Shown here: in pieces, positions 1 to 7,859 of the stretch
Layout of the letters: the number at the start of each line of letters is the position of its first letter
Position numbering within the stretch: the stretch's first letter is position 1
From: Paenibacillus pasadenensis DSM 19293
Lineage (GTDB): Bacteria > Bacillota > Bacilli > Paenibacillales > Paenibacillaceae
Assembly (NCBI RefSeq): GCF_000422485.1
Contig: NZ_KE383855.1
Span: forward strand, 25,078-89,077
Length of the DNA: 64,000 nt
Direction of reading: 5' to 3'
Made by a program: the position numbers and the translations under genes
The notes under the pieces: generated by a model
What the model was told of the DNA's origin: nothing
The model's input: the letters and a program-made list of their open reading frames with translations, nothing else
The model's database searches: none

Positions 1-1172
1 TTGTCTGGAAGTCAAGAAGAAAGCCTATAAATGTTGGAGAAGCAAAATTTAAACCACAACGATGTTCAGAGTATATATTAATGTACTCCAAGAATTCTGA
101 TAAAGTACAATTCATGCCAACATATTCTGGAGAAGAACGGTCATATCCTCATGAAGATTCAAAAGGTAAATATAGATTAACAACAATATTAAAATCAAAT
201 AGAGGTGGCAACGAAAGAGCAACAATGAGGTTTGAGATAAATGGGTATGTACCTCCCGAAGGCCAACGTTGGCAGGGAGGAGAAGACTTTATCCAAGACT
301 TATTCAACAACGGATACATTGAGTTTAAGAATGGAGTACCATTTAGAAAGTACTATCAAAATGAAGAAGAAGCTGAGCATGATCCGTTATATACTTTTTT
401 GTCCGAAGAAAAAACGGGTAGTTCTGAGTCTGGAAAAACTTACTTAAACAACATACTAGGAAACAACCACGGATTTGATACTGTAAAGCCTAAAGAAATT
501 CTCAATATCTTTCTCACAACCCTTACAAACAACGGTGATTTAGTGATGGACTTTTTCTCTGGGTCAGGAACCACGGCAGATTCTGTTATGCAAACAAACG
601 CAATTGATGGAAAAAGCCGAAAGTATATCATGGTTCAACTTCCTGTCGATATTGATAAGGACTCTCCAACCTACAAGGCAGGATATAAGAATATCTGCGA
701 AATCGGAAAAGAACGCATCCGCCGTGCTGCCAAGAAGATCAAAGAAGAAACTGGAGCAGAAATCGATTACGGCTTCCGCGTATATCGAGTAGACTCCAGC
801 AACATGAAAGATGTCTATTACACGCCTGACAAGCTAGGCCAGATGAATCTGGATGATATGGCGTCGAACATAAAAGAAGATCGTACTGGCGAGGACTTAC
901 TCATCCAAGTGATGCTGGAGTGTGGACTAGAGCTTTCATTGCCGATGGAATCCAAAGAAATCGAAGGCAAGACCGTCCACTACGTTGCAGGCAATTCCTT
1001 AATCGCTTGCTTTGATGACGAGGTGTCCGAGTCGGTTATCAAGAAGATCGCAGAGGATCAACCTCTTCGCGTTGTATTCCGTGACAGCTCCTTCCGGGAT
1101 GATTCGGCTCGCATCAATGTTGAAGAACTGTTCAAGCTACTCTCCCCAAGCACTGAAATTCAAGTGCTGTAA
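1..1172 (+). CDS. mod: Type III restriction-modification methyltransferase, Mod subunit (5' partial)
   Basis: C-terminal part of a type III DNA-adenine N6-methyltransferase, which methylates and recognises the target site for the Mod-Res complex. The reading frame is open from base 3 with no stop, so the gene begins outside the window and the ATG at 81 is internal. The S-adenosylmethionine-binding motif I is visible as DFFSGSGTT near base 550. In the beta-class order typical of type III Mod, the catalytic DPPY motif precedes motif I, so it would lie in the missing N-terminal part. The tail holds the helix-rich region usual for Mod. Res follows after 15 bp, so the two are one operon. Base composition is clearly AT-richer than the region beyond 5 kb, which suggests acquisition by transfer. 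Confidence 0.93.
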   Translation, partial: VWKSRRKPINVGEAKFKPQRCSEYILMYSKNSDKVQFMPTYSGEERSYPHEDSKGKYRLTTILKSNRGGNERATMRFEINGYVPPEGQRWQGGEDFIQDLFNNGYIEFKNGVPFRKYYQNEEEAEHDPLYTFLSEEKTGSSESGKTYLNNILGNNHGFDTVKPKEILNIFLTTLTNNGDLVMDFFSGSGTTADSVMQTNAIDGKSRKYIMVQLPVDIDKDSPTYKAGYKNICEIGKERIRRAAKKIKEETGAEIDYGFRVYRVDSSNMKDVYYTPDKLGQMNLDDMASNIKEDRTGEDLLIQVMLECGLELSLPMESKEIEGKTVHYVAGNSLIACFDDEVSESVIKKIAEDQPLRVVFRDSSFRDDSARINVEELFKLLSPSTEIQVL

Positions 1173-1187
1173 GGAAGGTGAGCAGCG

Positions 1188-4100
1188 ATGAAGATTAAAT
1201 TCAAACACCAGCAGTTCCAATTGGATGCAGTAAAGAGCATTGTTGACGTATTTCAAGGGCAGCCCAACGAATCCTCTCGCTTCACGCTTGATAAAGGTCG
1301 GCGACAAAAGAGTGTGGAAGTCGGCGATCTCTTTCAACAAACAAGCGGTAATGATTCGGAATATGGGTTCAAGAACAATCCTATCAAGCTAGTCGATCAT
1401 GAAGTTCTGAGCAATATTCAAGCGGTACAACGCCAGAATGGGCTGAAATTATCGGAGCGGCTTGAGGGCAAGTACAATCTGACGGTTGAAATGGAAACTG
1501 GTACGGGTAAAACCTATACGTATATTCGGACGATGTTTGAATTGTACAAAAAGTACGGTTGGAGCAAATTCATCATCGTTGTTCCGTCGATTGCGATCCG
1601 TGAAGGTGTTCTGAAGACGTTTCAGATTACCGAAGACCACTTCATGGCGGAGTATGGATCGAAGGCACGTTACTTCGTTTATAATTCCAAGCAACTGCAT
1701 CATATCGAGAAGTTCGCAAGTGACGCTGGCATTAACGTGATGATTATTAACGCTCAGGCGTTTAATGCGAGAGGTAAGGATGCAAGAAGAATTACGATGG
1801 AGCTGGATGATTTTGCATCCCGTAAGCCAATCGATGTAATCGCAAGCACGAATCCCATACTCATCATCGATGAGCCACAATCCGTCGAAGGTCAGAAGAC
1901 GAAAGAGGCATTGAAGGATTTCAAAGCGTTGTTTACACTGCGATATTCGGCAACTCATCGGGAAGACTACAACAAAGTCTATCGCCTTGATGCTCTGGAT
2001 GCCTACAACATGAAACTGGTTAAGAAAATTAGCGTGAAAGGCATCTCAGTCAAAGGATCAAGTGGAACGAACAGTTACGTGTACCTCGAAGGCATTGATG
2101 TCAGCGACAAGCATGCTCCCGTAGCTAGACTTGAGTATGAAAAACGAACAAAAACCGGATTAACCAAAGTATCCAAGAAGATCGTCACAGGCGATGACCT
2201 CTATCAATTATCCGAGAATTTGGAGCAGTATAAAGGTTACAAGGTATCCGAGATTAACGGTCAGAATAACAGCATCAGCTTTATTAATGGAGTCACGCTG
2301 TTCGCCGGAGATGTGCAAGGTGATGTCAGCGAGCTTCATTTCCGGCGAATCCAGATTCGGGAGACGCTGAAATCTCACTTCGAGAAGGAGCGGGTGCTGT
2401 TTCATAAAGGAATTAAAGTACTCTCACTCTTCTTCATCGACGAAGTTGCTAAGTATCGACAATACGATAAAGATGGCAACGAACGGAACGGCGATTATGC
2501 AGATATCTTTGAAGAAGAGTACATGGAACTCCTGAACGAACAACTGTCATTGTTCGCGGATGACCCATATGTTCAATACTTGAATACCATTCGCGTAAAG
2601 GATACGCATAAAGGGTACTTCTCCATTGACAAAAAGAGCAATCGGTTCGTTGATTCCAAAGTGTCTGCCAGAGAAACCGACTCCGATGATGCGGATGCAT
2701 ACGACCTGATTATGCGACAGAAGGAGCAACTTCTCAGCTTTGAGGAACCAACGCGTTTTATTTTCTCTCACTCGGCGTTGAAGGAAGGCTGGGATAACCC
2801 GAACGTATTCCAGATTTGCACGCTCAAGCACAGTGATTCTACGATCAAGAAGCGGCAGGAAGTTGGGCGTGGATTGCGACTCTGCGTGAACAAGAATGGT
2901 GAACGGATCGATTCCAGTATTCCAGGCATTGACGTTCACGAGATCAATGCACTAACCGTTGTCGCAAGTGAATCCTATGAGCAATTTGCCAAGCAACTTC
3001 AGGGCGAGATTGCGGCGACATTGTCGGATCGCCCACGCAAGGCGGACAGTGGCTTCTTCTTGGAGAAAGTCCTTGTTAATGCCCGCGGCGAACAATTGAA
3101 GATCGATGAGAGACTTGCAACCAAGCTACAAAATGCGTTCATTCGTAACGGCTATACCGACGATGACTACAATCTGACGGATGTCTATTTTACAGCAGTA
3201 GAAGAACAAACCATTAAACTGCCCGACGAGCTGAACGCACATCAAGAGCAGCTTATTGAACTGGTTAAAACGATCTATGTTGAAGGCAAGTCGGATATGA
3301 CGAACGATGACCGGAAAAATACAGTTCCGAATATCACGGTAAATAGCAACTTCCATAAGAAAGAATTCAAGGAATTCTGGAGCCGGATCAATAAGAGATC
3401 GGTTTACACGGTTCAGTTCGACTCGGAAGAATTGGTGCGGAAGAGCATCATGGCGATTGATATGAGCTTGGACGTTCCTTCTATCCGTTATTCCATCAAG
3501 CATGGGGAAATGAATGAGATCGAATCCCGTGAACAATTGAAGCAGGGAGAAGCGTTCAAAATTCGAGAGACGGACGCGGATTATGTTCATCAAGCTGTGG
3601 CGTCGAAGATCAAATACGACTTGATCGGCAAACTGATGGATGAAACGAAGCTCACCAGAAAAACGATTGTGGCCATTATGAAAGGTATCAAGCAAGCGAA
3701 GTTTATGCTATTCCAGAAGAATCCCGAGGAGTTTATACTTCGGGCGTCCAGACTGATCAATGAGCAGAAGGCGACGACGATCATTGAATCCATTACGTAT
3801 GATTTGATCAATGATACGTTCGATACCGACGTGTTCACGAAGAACACGCTGAAGGGCCAGCTTGGACAAAACGCGATAGCGGTTGAGAAGCACATTTACG
3901 ACTATGTGGTGACGGATTCCAAGATCGAGCGGGCTTTTGCGAAAGAGCTGGATACGAGCAATGAAGTACACATTTACGCTAAGCTGCCGCGTGGCTTCTA
4001 CATCCCGACTCCAGTTGGTGATTACAACCCGGACTGGGCGATTGTTTTTAAAGAAGGCGGCGTCAAGCACATTTACTTTATTGCCGAGACGAAAGGCTCT

Positions 4101-4241
4101 CTGGATTCGATGGAGCTGCGTGAAGTCGAGAAGGCAAAGATTGAATGTGCAAGGAGGCATTTTGCTAAGCTGAACTCTGATCAACTGAAGTACGATGTGG
4201 TTAATAGCTACGAGAAGTTGATGGAAATCGTGAAAGGATAA
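1188..4241 (+). CDS. res: Type III restriction enzyme, Res subunit (helicase/endonuclease)
   Basis: ATP-dependent translocase and nuclease of a type III restriction system; it acts only in complex with Mod. The length (1017 residues) is normal for the family. Visible SF2 motifs are Walker A ETGTGKT at residues 103-109, the DEPQ box at 228-231, a SHSALKEGWDNPN segment near 530 and the motif VI-like VGRGLR near 560. A PD-(D/E)XK nuclease site is at the C-terminus: PD at 948-949 and ETK at 967-969. Start ATG 1188 has a strong AAGGAAGGTGAG ribosome site. All expected catalytic motifs are intact, so the enzyme looks functional provided Mod is complete upstream. Confidence 0.96.
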   Translation: MKIKFKHQQFQLDAVKSIVDVFQGQPNESSRFTLDKGRRQKSVEVGDLFQQTSGNDSEYGFKNNPIKLVDHEVLSNIQAVQRQNGLKLSERLEGKYNLTVEMETGTGKTYTYIRTMFELYKKYGWSKFIIVVPSIAIREGVLKTFQITEDHFMAEYGSKARYFVYNSKQLHHIEKFASDAGINVMIINAQAFNARGKDARRITMELDDFASRKPIDVIASTNPILIIDEPQSVEGQKTKEALKDFKALFTLRYSATHREDYNKVYRLDALDAYNMKLVKKISVKGISVKGSSGTNSYVYLEGIDVSDKHAPVARLEYEKRTKTGLTKVSKKIVTGDDLYQLSENLEQYKGYKVSEINGQNNSISFINGVTLFAGDVQGDVSELHFRRIQIRETLKSHFEKERVLFHKGIKVLSLFFIDEVAKYRQYDKDGNERNGDYADIFEEEYMELLNEQLSLFADDPYVQYLNTIRVKDTHKGYFSIDKKSNRFVDSKVSARETDSDDADAYDLIMRQKEQLLSFEEPTRFIFSHSALKEGWDNPNVFQICTLKHSDSTIKKRQEVGRGLRLCVNKNGERIDSSIPGIDVHEINALTVVASESYEQFAKQLQGEIAATLSDRPRKADSGFFLEKVLVNARGEQLKIDERLATKLQNAFIRNGYTDDDYNLTDVYFTAVEEQTIKLPDELNAHQEQLIELVKTIYVEGKSDMTNDDRKNTVPNITVNSNFHKKEFKEFWSRINKRSVYTVQFDSEELVRKSIMAIDMSLDVPSIRYSIKHGEMNEIESREQLKQGEAFKIRETDADYVHQAVASKIKYDLIGKLMDETKLTRKTIVAIMKGIKQAKFMLFQKNPEEFILRASRLINEQKATTIIESITYDLINDTFDTDVFTKNTLKGQLGQNAIAVEKHIYDYVVTDSKIERAFAKELDTSNEVHIYAKLPRGFYIPTPVGDYNPDWAIVFKEGGVKHIYFIAETKGSLDSMELREVEKAKIECARRHFAKLNSDQLKYDVVNSYEKLMEIVKG

Positions 4242-4249
4242 TACAATTT

Positions 4250-4258
4250 TGATATAAT
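4250..4258 (+). promoter_or_regulatory. Extended -10 promoter for the PemK-like gene
   Basis: TGATATAAT at 4250-4258 is a perfect extended -10 element (TGn-TATAAT), beginning 9 bp after the Res stop codon. The -35 position at 4230-4235 (GTGAAA) is weak, which an extended -10 can tolerate. It would give the toxin-like gene its own transcript with a leader of about 45 nt. Inferred from sequence only. Confidence 0.6.
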
Positions 4259-4310
4259 CATTTTACCTGTTGATGGTTCTATTTATTCATAGTAATGGAC
4301 GGTGAAGCTG

Positions 4311-4796
4311 TTGGCCAGTACTGAAGAATTAGTAAAGCAATTGAATGATATCCTTGAAGGTAAAGATGAAGAAAAAGTGGCGAATTTTTTAACTTGGGCT
4401 GTAAAGAAAGCAGGGCTTGGATTTGGTGAAGATACTGAGAAGTTTGGTTTTCCAATATTCAGGAAGGGAATATATTGGGCTGAATATGGAGAGAATATTG
4501 GCAGCGAGGAGAATAAACACAGGCCGGTTGCTTTCCTCTGGACTTCACGTGAATCGCCAATTGCAATTGTTGTTCCGTTGACAACTCAGAGACTGGCTGA
4601 CGATTATTTTTTTCATGTAGACTTGGAACACTTTAATAACACTGCTCTAGTTGAACAAATTCGAACAATAAGTTTGAGACGCATTACTGGCCCATTACGT
4701 AGAAAAGGTCGAGTTGCATCTTTAAGTGATAAGGACGTATCCAAGATCGATGAAGCTGTGAAAAAACTTTTAACAACAAGAACAAGTGTCTCTTGA
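4311..4796 (+). CDS. PemK/MazF-like toxin-family protein with N-terminal extension
   Basis: Likely an endoribonuclease toxin of the MazF/PemK fold. From about residue 50 the protein shows the family pattern: a Y-[WG]-A-E-Y start, NIGSEENKHRPV, a hydrophobic strand ending PLTTQ, FHVDL, then LVEQIRTI-SLRRI and a closing S-D-KDVSKIDEAVKKLL helix. The Arg of the HRPV motif and the Thr of PLTT sit where MazF catalytic residues lie. It is longer than a typical MazF (about 115 residues) because of an acidic helical N-terminal extension of about 45 residues. TTG 4311 is preferred as start because GGTGA lies 5 nt upstream; GTG 4302 is the alternative and has no ribosome site. No protein antitoxin gene is adjacent; tandem small RNAs follow directly. 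Function is inferred from family resemblance. Confidence 0.78.
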   Translation: MASTEELVKQLNDILEGKDEEKVANFLTWAVKKAGLGFGEDTEKFGFPIFRKGIYWAEYGENIGSEENKHRPVAFLWTSRESPIAIVVPLTTQRLADDYFFHVDLEHFNNTALVEQIRTISLRRITGPLRRKGRVASLSDKDVSKIDEAVKKLLTTRTSVS

Positions 4797-4821
4797 CAAG
4801 CTGAAACCACTTTGTCATAAT
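4793..4821 (+). promoter_or_regulatory. Sigma-A promoter of first small RNA unit
   Basis: TTGACA (4793-4798), a 17-bp spacer and CATAAT (4816-4821) form a near-consensus vegetative promoter. The -35 overlaps the stop codon of the PemK-like gene. It faces a short hairpin and a terminator with no open reading frame of note, so it most likely makes a small RNA. Confidence 0.78.
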
Positions 4822-4827
4822 AGGGTT

Positions 4828-4904
4828 ACATTGAACCCGTGATTTATCACGTTGAAGAATTTGATCCCAAAAGGGCAGTCCTTGTGACTGCTCTTTTGTC
4901 ATAT
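4828..4904 (+). ncRNA. Small RNA unit 1 next to PemK-like gene
   Basis: Predicted transcript of about 75 nt running from the near-consensus promoter to a strong terminator. It contains the motif ACATTGAACCC, then a hairpin CGTGA-TTTA-TCACG (4838-4851), then an A/T-rich stretch ending TTGATCCC before the terminator. The same order of elements is repeated in unit 2 with base changes that keep the hairpin paired. A pemK RNA motif has been described in Firmicutes near PemK-type genes; membership here is a guess that a covariance-model search would settle. An RNA antitoxin or RNA regulator of the toxin is one interpretation. Confidence 0.6.
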
Positions 4905-4908
4905 TTTT
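4869..4908 (+). terminator. Intrinsic terminator of RNA unit 1
   Basis: A 12-bp stem AAAAGGGCAGTC / GACTGCTCTTTT (4869-4880 with 4886-4897, one G-U pair) has a 5-nt loop and is followed by a run of T. Confidence 0.88.
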
Positions 4909-4926
4909 TTATTGCTTGCATATAAT
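4896..4926 (+). promoter_or_regulatory. Promoter of second small RNA unit
   Basis: A perfect TATAAT at 4921-4926 has a TTGTCA candidate -35 at 4896-4901 with a 19-bp spacer, longer than ideal. It lies just after the first terminator, so unit 2 appears to have its own promoter. Confidence 0.55.
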
Positions 4927-4932
4927 AAAAAC

Positions 4933-4999
4933 ACATTGATCCCGCAGTTTATCTGCGTGCTAAAATGATCAAGGAGCCCAAGTTGTTAGGGCTCCTGTT
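4933..4999 (+). ncRNA. Small RNA unit 2 next to PemK-like gene
   Basis: Second copy of the small RNA layout: ACATTGATCCC, then hairpin CGCAG-TTTAT-CTGCG (4943-4957), then AAAATGATC and a terminator. Compared with unit 1 the hairpin arms differ (GTGA/TCAC against GCAG/CTGC), yet pairing is kept and the T-rich loop is kept. That is compensatory change, the mark of a conserved RNA structure. TTGATC (4936-4941) can also pair with GATCAA (4967-4972) to enclose the hairpin. Confidence 0.58.
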
Positions 5000-5000
5000 T
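4973..5000 (+). terminator. Intrinsic terminator of RNA unit 2
   Basis: Stem GGAGCCC (4973-4979) / GGGCTCC (4989-4995) with a 9-nt loop is followed by TGTTT. It separates the RNA units from the ABC-F gene. Confidence 0.8.
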
Positions 5001-5050
5001 CATGTTGGTAAAGGTTTTAGTTTACCCTATCAATAGATACGGTGAGCCTT

Positions 5051-5079
5051 ATCACAGCATAAGACCAGGATGGTATAAT
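5051..5079 (+). promoter_or_regulatory. Promoter of ABC-F gene
   Basis: ATCACA (5051-5056), a 17-bp spacer and TATAAT (5074-5079) with an upstream TGG form an extended -10 promoter 36 bp before the ABC-F start. The gene therefore does not need read-through from the small RNA units. Confidence 0.7.
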
Positions 5080-5114
5080 CCCTCTAGAGTGTTGGAACCA
5101 GGAGGGTGAGAGCC

Positions 5115-6689
5115 ATGAGCGTCATACGGTTGGAGAACGTCACGAAGAAGTATGAGGACTCCGTGATTTTTCGCGATATCTATTTTAGGGTCATGCAAGG
5201 GGAACGTATCGGCCTGATCGGACGGAACGGTGCAGGCAAGTCTACGGTATTCAAGCTCATTATGGGCAAGGAAGAGCCGACGTCCGGCAGAGTAGAGATC
5301 GATCCTAAGGTGAAAATCGGATATTTCTCGCAATTCTCGGAATTAAGCGGAAGCCTGTCCGTTCAACAAGAACTGGAAATGTGCTTCGAGCAGGTTGCAT
5401 GTATCGAACGAGAGCTGCAAGAGGTCGGAGAGAAGCTGGGCATGTCTCCAGACGATAACGAAACGGAGGAGCTGCTGGCGAGGCAGGCAGAGCTGTTCGA
5501 GCAAATGGATCATCTCGACGGCTGGAACGTGTCGATCGAGATCAACACCGTGCTCACGAAGCTAGGATTCAATGACCGATCCCGCAATCAGCCGATCGAT
5601 GAGCTGTCGGGGGGATGGCGCAACCGCGCGGCGCTCGCCAAGATGCTCATTGAGCTGCCCGATGTCGTTCTGCTCGACGAGCCTACCAATTATTTGGATA
5701 TAGAAGGCATTACATGGCTGGAGCAGTGGTTGTACCGGTTCAAGGGAGCCATGATTCTGGTGTCGCATGATCGGCAATTCATCGACAAGGTCGTCACGCG
5801 TACCATCGAGATTGAAAATTACCATTTTCAGCAATACGAAGGCAACTACACCGAATACGTCCGCAAGAAGAAGATGCGCAAGAAGGAGCTGGACCGCCAG
5901 TTCGAATGGGAGGAACAGCTGCTGCTCCTGGAGTCCGAGGAGATCGACAACCGCGCGAGCAGGAAAGCGGCTTCCAAGGATCGTCTTTCGCGCAAGCTGG
6001 CGGACAACAAGAAGCGGATCGAGCCGCATCCCGTCAACGTGCTGATTACCGATATCTACGAGAAACTGCGCTTCCCGGACAAGCTATGCGAAGTGAAGAA
6101 GATCGGGCAGACCTACGAAGGCAGGCAGATCTTCGAGAACGTCAGCTTCGATATTCAGAAGGAGGATCGCCTGGTCATCACCGGACCGAACGGAAGCGGG
6201 AAGTCCACGCTCATCAAGGTGCTCACGGGGACGGAGAAGCCGGAGTCAGGAGAGGTCATCTGGGAGAAGGGCGTCAGCTACGCCTACTTCAACCGAATGT
6301 GGGAGGAGCTTGACCCTAAGGATACCGTCAGCCACGCGGTGAATACGTATGGATTGGGACTGGATGCCCCTCGCAAAAAGGTGGCCAAATTCCTAGCCAT
6401 GCTGCAATTCTCGGAGGCGGATCTGAGCAAAGCGATCGGCAATCTGTCCGGCGGACAGAAGGCTCGAGTGGCGCTTGCCAAGTGTTTGCTATCGGGTGCG
6501 GCGGTTATCGTCTTGGACGAGCCAACCAACCATCTGGATCTCATGAGCATTCAGGTCATGGAGCAGGCTCTGATCCATTTTCCCGGGGCCGTCATTACGG
6601 TAAGCCATGATCGCTTCTTCATCGATAAGATCGGGACGAAAATGCTGACCTTCGATCCGGCAGCGGGAGTGACGGAGCAGAGGTTGTAG
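5115..6689 (+). CDS. ABC-F family ATPase (ribosome-associated)
   Basis: Soluble protein with two ABC domains and no membrane segments, the ABC-F layout. Such proteins bind the ribosomal E site and either assist translation or protect against antibiotics. Domain 1 has Walker A GRNGAGKST near residue 37, signature LSGGW and Walker B VVLLDEPTN. Domain 2 has GPNGSGKST, signature LSGGQ and VIVLDEPTN. Between them is a charged helical linker rich in Lys, Arg and Glu (about residues 240-310), where P-site-tRNA contacts lie in this family. ATG 5115 is chosen because GGAGGGTGA lies 5 nt upstream; a GTG nine bases earlier falls inside that ribosome site. Which subfamily, and whether it gives resistance, cannot be told from motifs. 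Confidence 0.93.
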   Translation: MSVIRLENVTKKYEDSVIFRDIYFRVMQGERIGLIGRNGAGKSTVFKLIMGKEEPTSGRVEIDPKVKIGYFSQFSELSGSLSVQQELEMCFEQVACIERELQEVGEKLGMSPDDNETEELLARQAELFEQMDHLDGWNVSIEINTVLTKLGFNDRSRNQPIDELSGGWRNRAALAKMLIELPDVVLLDEPTNYLDIEGITWLEQWLYRFKGAMILVSHDRQFIDKVVTRTIEIENYHFQQYEGNYTEYVRKKKMRKKELDRQFEWEEQLLLLESEEIDNRASRKAASKDRLSRKLADNKKRIEPHPVNVLITDIYEKLRFPDKLCEVKKIGQTYEGRQIFENVSFDIQKEDRLVITGPNGSGKSTLIKVLTGTEKPESGEVIWEKGVSYAYFNRMWEELDPKDTVSHAVNTYGLGLDAPRKKVAKFLAMLQFSEADLSKAIGNLSGGQKARVALAKCLLSGAAVIVLDEPTNHLDLMSIQVMEQALIHFPGAVITVSHDRFFIDKIGTKMLTFDPAAGVTEQRL

Positions 6690-6767
6690 AGGAGAATGGA
6701 CAAATCCGTGACCAAGGGATGAGCATACTTCGCAGTTGAACATTGAAGGTGAGCATCTACCAAGAAA

Positions 6768-6960
6768 GGGCTGTCCCATAAGCAAATGGAGACACCCAAA
6801 ATCTCGAAAAACAGCAAAGACCTCGAATGAAGCCAACTACCTCGGCTCCATTCGGGGTCTTTGCGCATCCACAGCTGCCATTGGAAGATGGAGTGAATCG
6901 CATTGCACCAGCGCTTTGCCATTAGAGTGATACAGAGAACGTAATCTACGAGTAACGGCA
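6768..6960 (-). mobile_element. Remnant of an insertion-sequence end
   Basis: GGGCTGTCCCATAAGC at 6768-6783 resembles the terminal repeat seen at ends of IS1182-like and related elements. Read leftward, the adjacent 180 bp contain a transposase-tail-like reading frame fragment and a terminator hairpin just inside the repeat, as at the 3' end of many transposase genes. No intact transposase or second end is present in the 624-bp gap between the ABC-F and sigma factor genes. Recognition is by pattern only, so the family is uncertain. Confidence 0.35.
6814..6864 (-). terminator. Leftward 21-bp hairpin terminator in IS remnant
   Basis: Arms 6814-6834 and 6844-6864 pair over 21 positions with two mismatches or wobbles and a 9-nt loop. 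Read on the minus strand the stem is followed by TGTTTTT, so it acts leftward. Confidence 0.65.
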
Positions 6961-7152
6961 AGTTTTGATTTTATTAATTGTAATATTAAGCATTAGGGAG
7001 AACCCCATAAAGGTTTCTCCCTTCTATTCAGTAGGCAAAGAGGCTAAGTCTAATAATTCCTTTTTATCCTATAGACTTAACCAAATGAGGAATCCACGAT
7101 CTACAACTTGTAGTCTTGAAGTGAAACGATCCCCGCCGAATTCAGGGATTAA
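6865..7152. other. Intergenic stretch without a recognised gene
   Basis: After the IS remnant there is an AT-rich stretch with a hairpin GGGAGAA / TTCTCCC (6996-7002 with 7015-7021), which could be a weak terminator. I see no convincing coding sequence here. It leads into the duplicated structured element at 7153. Confidence 0.5.
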
Positions 7153-7213
7153 ATCATCCCAACGGCTGCATCTGCCGAGACCTTTCTTCGGAAAGGGATG
7201 TACATTATCCTGA
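7153..7213. repeat. Copy A of a 61-bp structured repeat
   Basis: Matches copy B at 8936-8996 at 55 of 61 positions. It contains a hairpin CCTTTC-TTCG-GAAAGG (7181-7196) with a UUCG-type loop, a second hairpin CGGC/GCCG (7163-7177) and a closing stem CATC/GATG. Outside the core, TTCAGG (7141) can pair with CCTGAA (7209). Changes relative to copy B keep the CCTTTC stem paired through a G-U wobble. Orientation is not certain; if transcribed rightward it would lie in the leader of the sigma factor gene, about 100 nt before its start. Confidence 0.7.
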
Positions 7214-7313
7214 AAGGAAAGCTTGCTATTGTTTTGCCAGAGAGCAATGTGAATTCGACGATCCATGGAACGATCTATGTCCGGCCCTTGTCTAATAGAG
7301 CGGAGGTGAAGAA

Positions 7314-7859
7314 ATGGAGTCCCGCATGGAGTTTCAATATCTCATAAATACAGACAGCATGAGCGAGACGGAGCTCTGCCGTCTGATGACGACATACGGG
7401 GACGATGTGCGGAGATACGCGTACGCCATCACGCGGAACCAGGAGCAGGCCAAGGATATCGCGCAGGAGGTCTTTCTCAAAGCCTTCCATCATGTGGGCT
7501 CGTTCAGGGGGAACTCCTCCTTCAAGACGTGGCTGTTCGCCATCGCCAGGAACTTGGCCATCAACGAAATGAGGTCCAGCTATGTGCGCCGAATCGTGCT
7601 GTTCGAATGGGTCCATCCCCAGGCCAACGAGCGATCGGCGGAGTCGGACTATTTTGCCGAACAATCCGTGCAGGAGCTAAGAGGCATCATCCTGAGCTTG
7701 CCGGCGAAGCTGCGCGAGGCGCTGATCTTGACGCTGGAGCATGAATTGACGATGGCGGAAGCAGCTTCGTTGATGGGGGTATCGGAAGGAACGGTAAAGT
7801 CGCGGCTGCATCGGGCCCGCAAGATCATCAACAAAAAGTGGAAGGAGGCGGAGCGGTGA
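7314..7859 (+). CDS. ECF-type RNA polymerase sigma factor
   Basis: Group 4 (extracytoplasmic function) sigma factor of 181 residues. Region 2 carries the typical EQAKDIAQEVFLKAF and FKTWLFAIARNLAINEMRS stretches that bind core polymerase and the -10 element. Region 4 carries the helix-turn-helix EHELTMAEAASLMGVSEGTVKSRLHRAR for -35 recognition. ATG 7314 has GGAGGTGA upstream; ATG 7326 is a possible second start. The next gene overlaps its stop codon by 4 bp and encodes a membrane protein, the usual arrangement for an ECF sigma factor and its anti-sigma factor. The signal sensed is not evident. Confidence 0.93.
   Translation: MESRMEFQYLINTDSMSETELCRLMTTYGDDVRRYAYAITRNQEQAKDIAQEVFLKAFHHVGSFRGNSSFKTWLFAIARNLAINEMRSSYVRRIVLFEWVHPQANERSAESDYFAEQSVQELRGIILSLPAKLREALILTLEHELTMAEAASLMGVSEGTVKSRLHRARKIINKKWKEAER

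Noticed and set aside
4828..5114. Attenuator leader of the ABC-F gene
   Set aside because: Antibiotic-responsive ABC-F genes often have terminator leaders, but here each hairpin unit has its own promoter and terminator and the ABC-F gene has a separate extended -10 promoter at 5074. Kept as a weaker alternative only.
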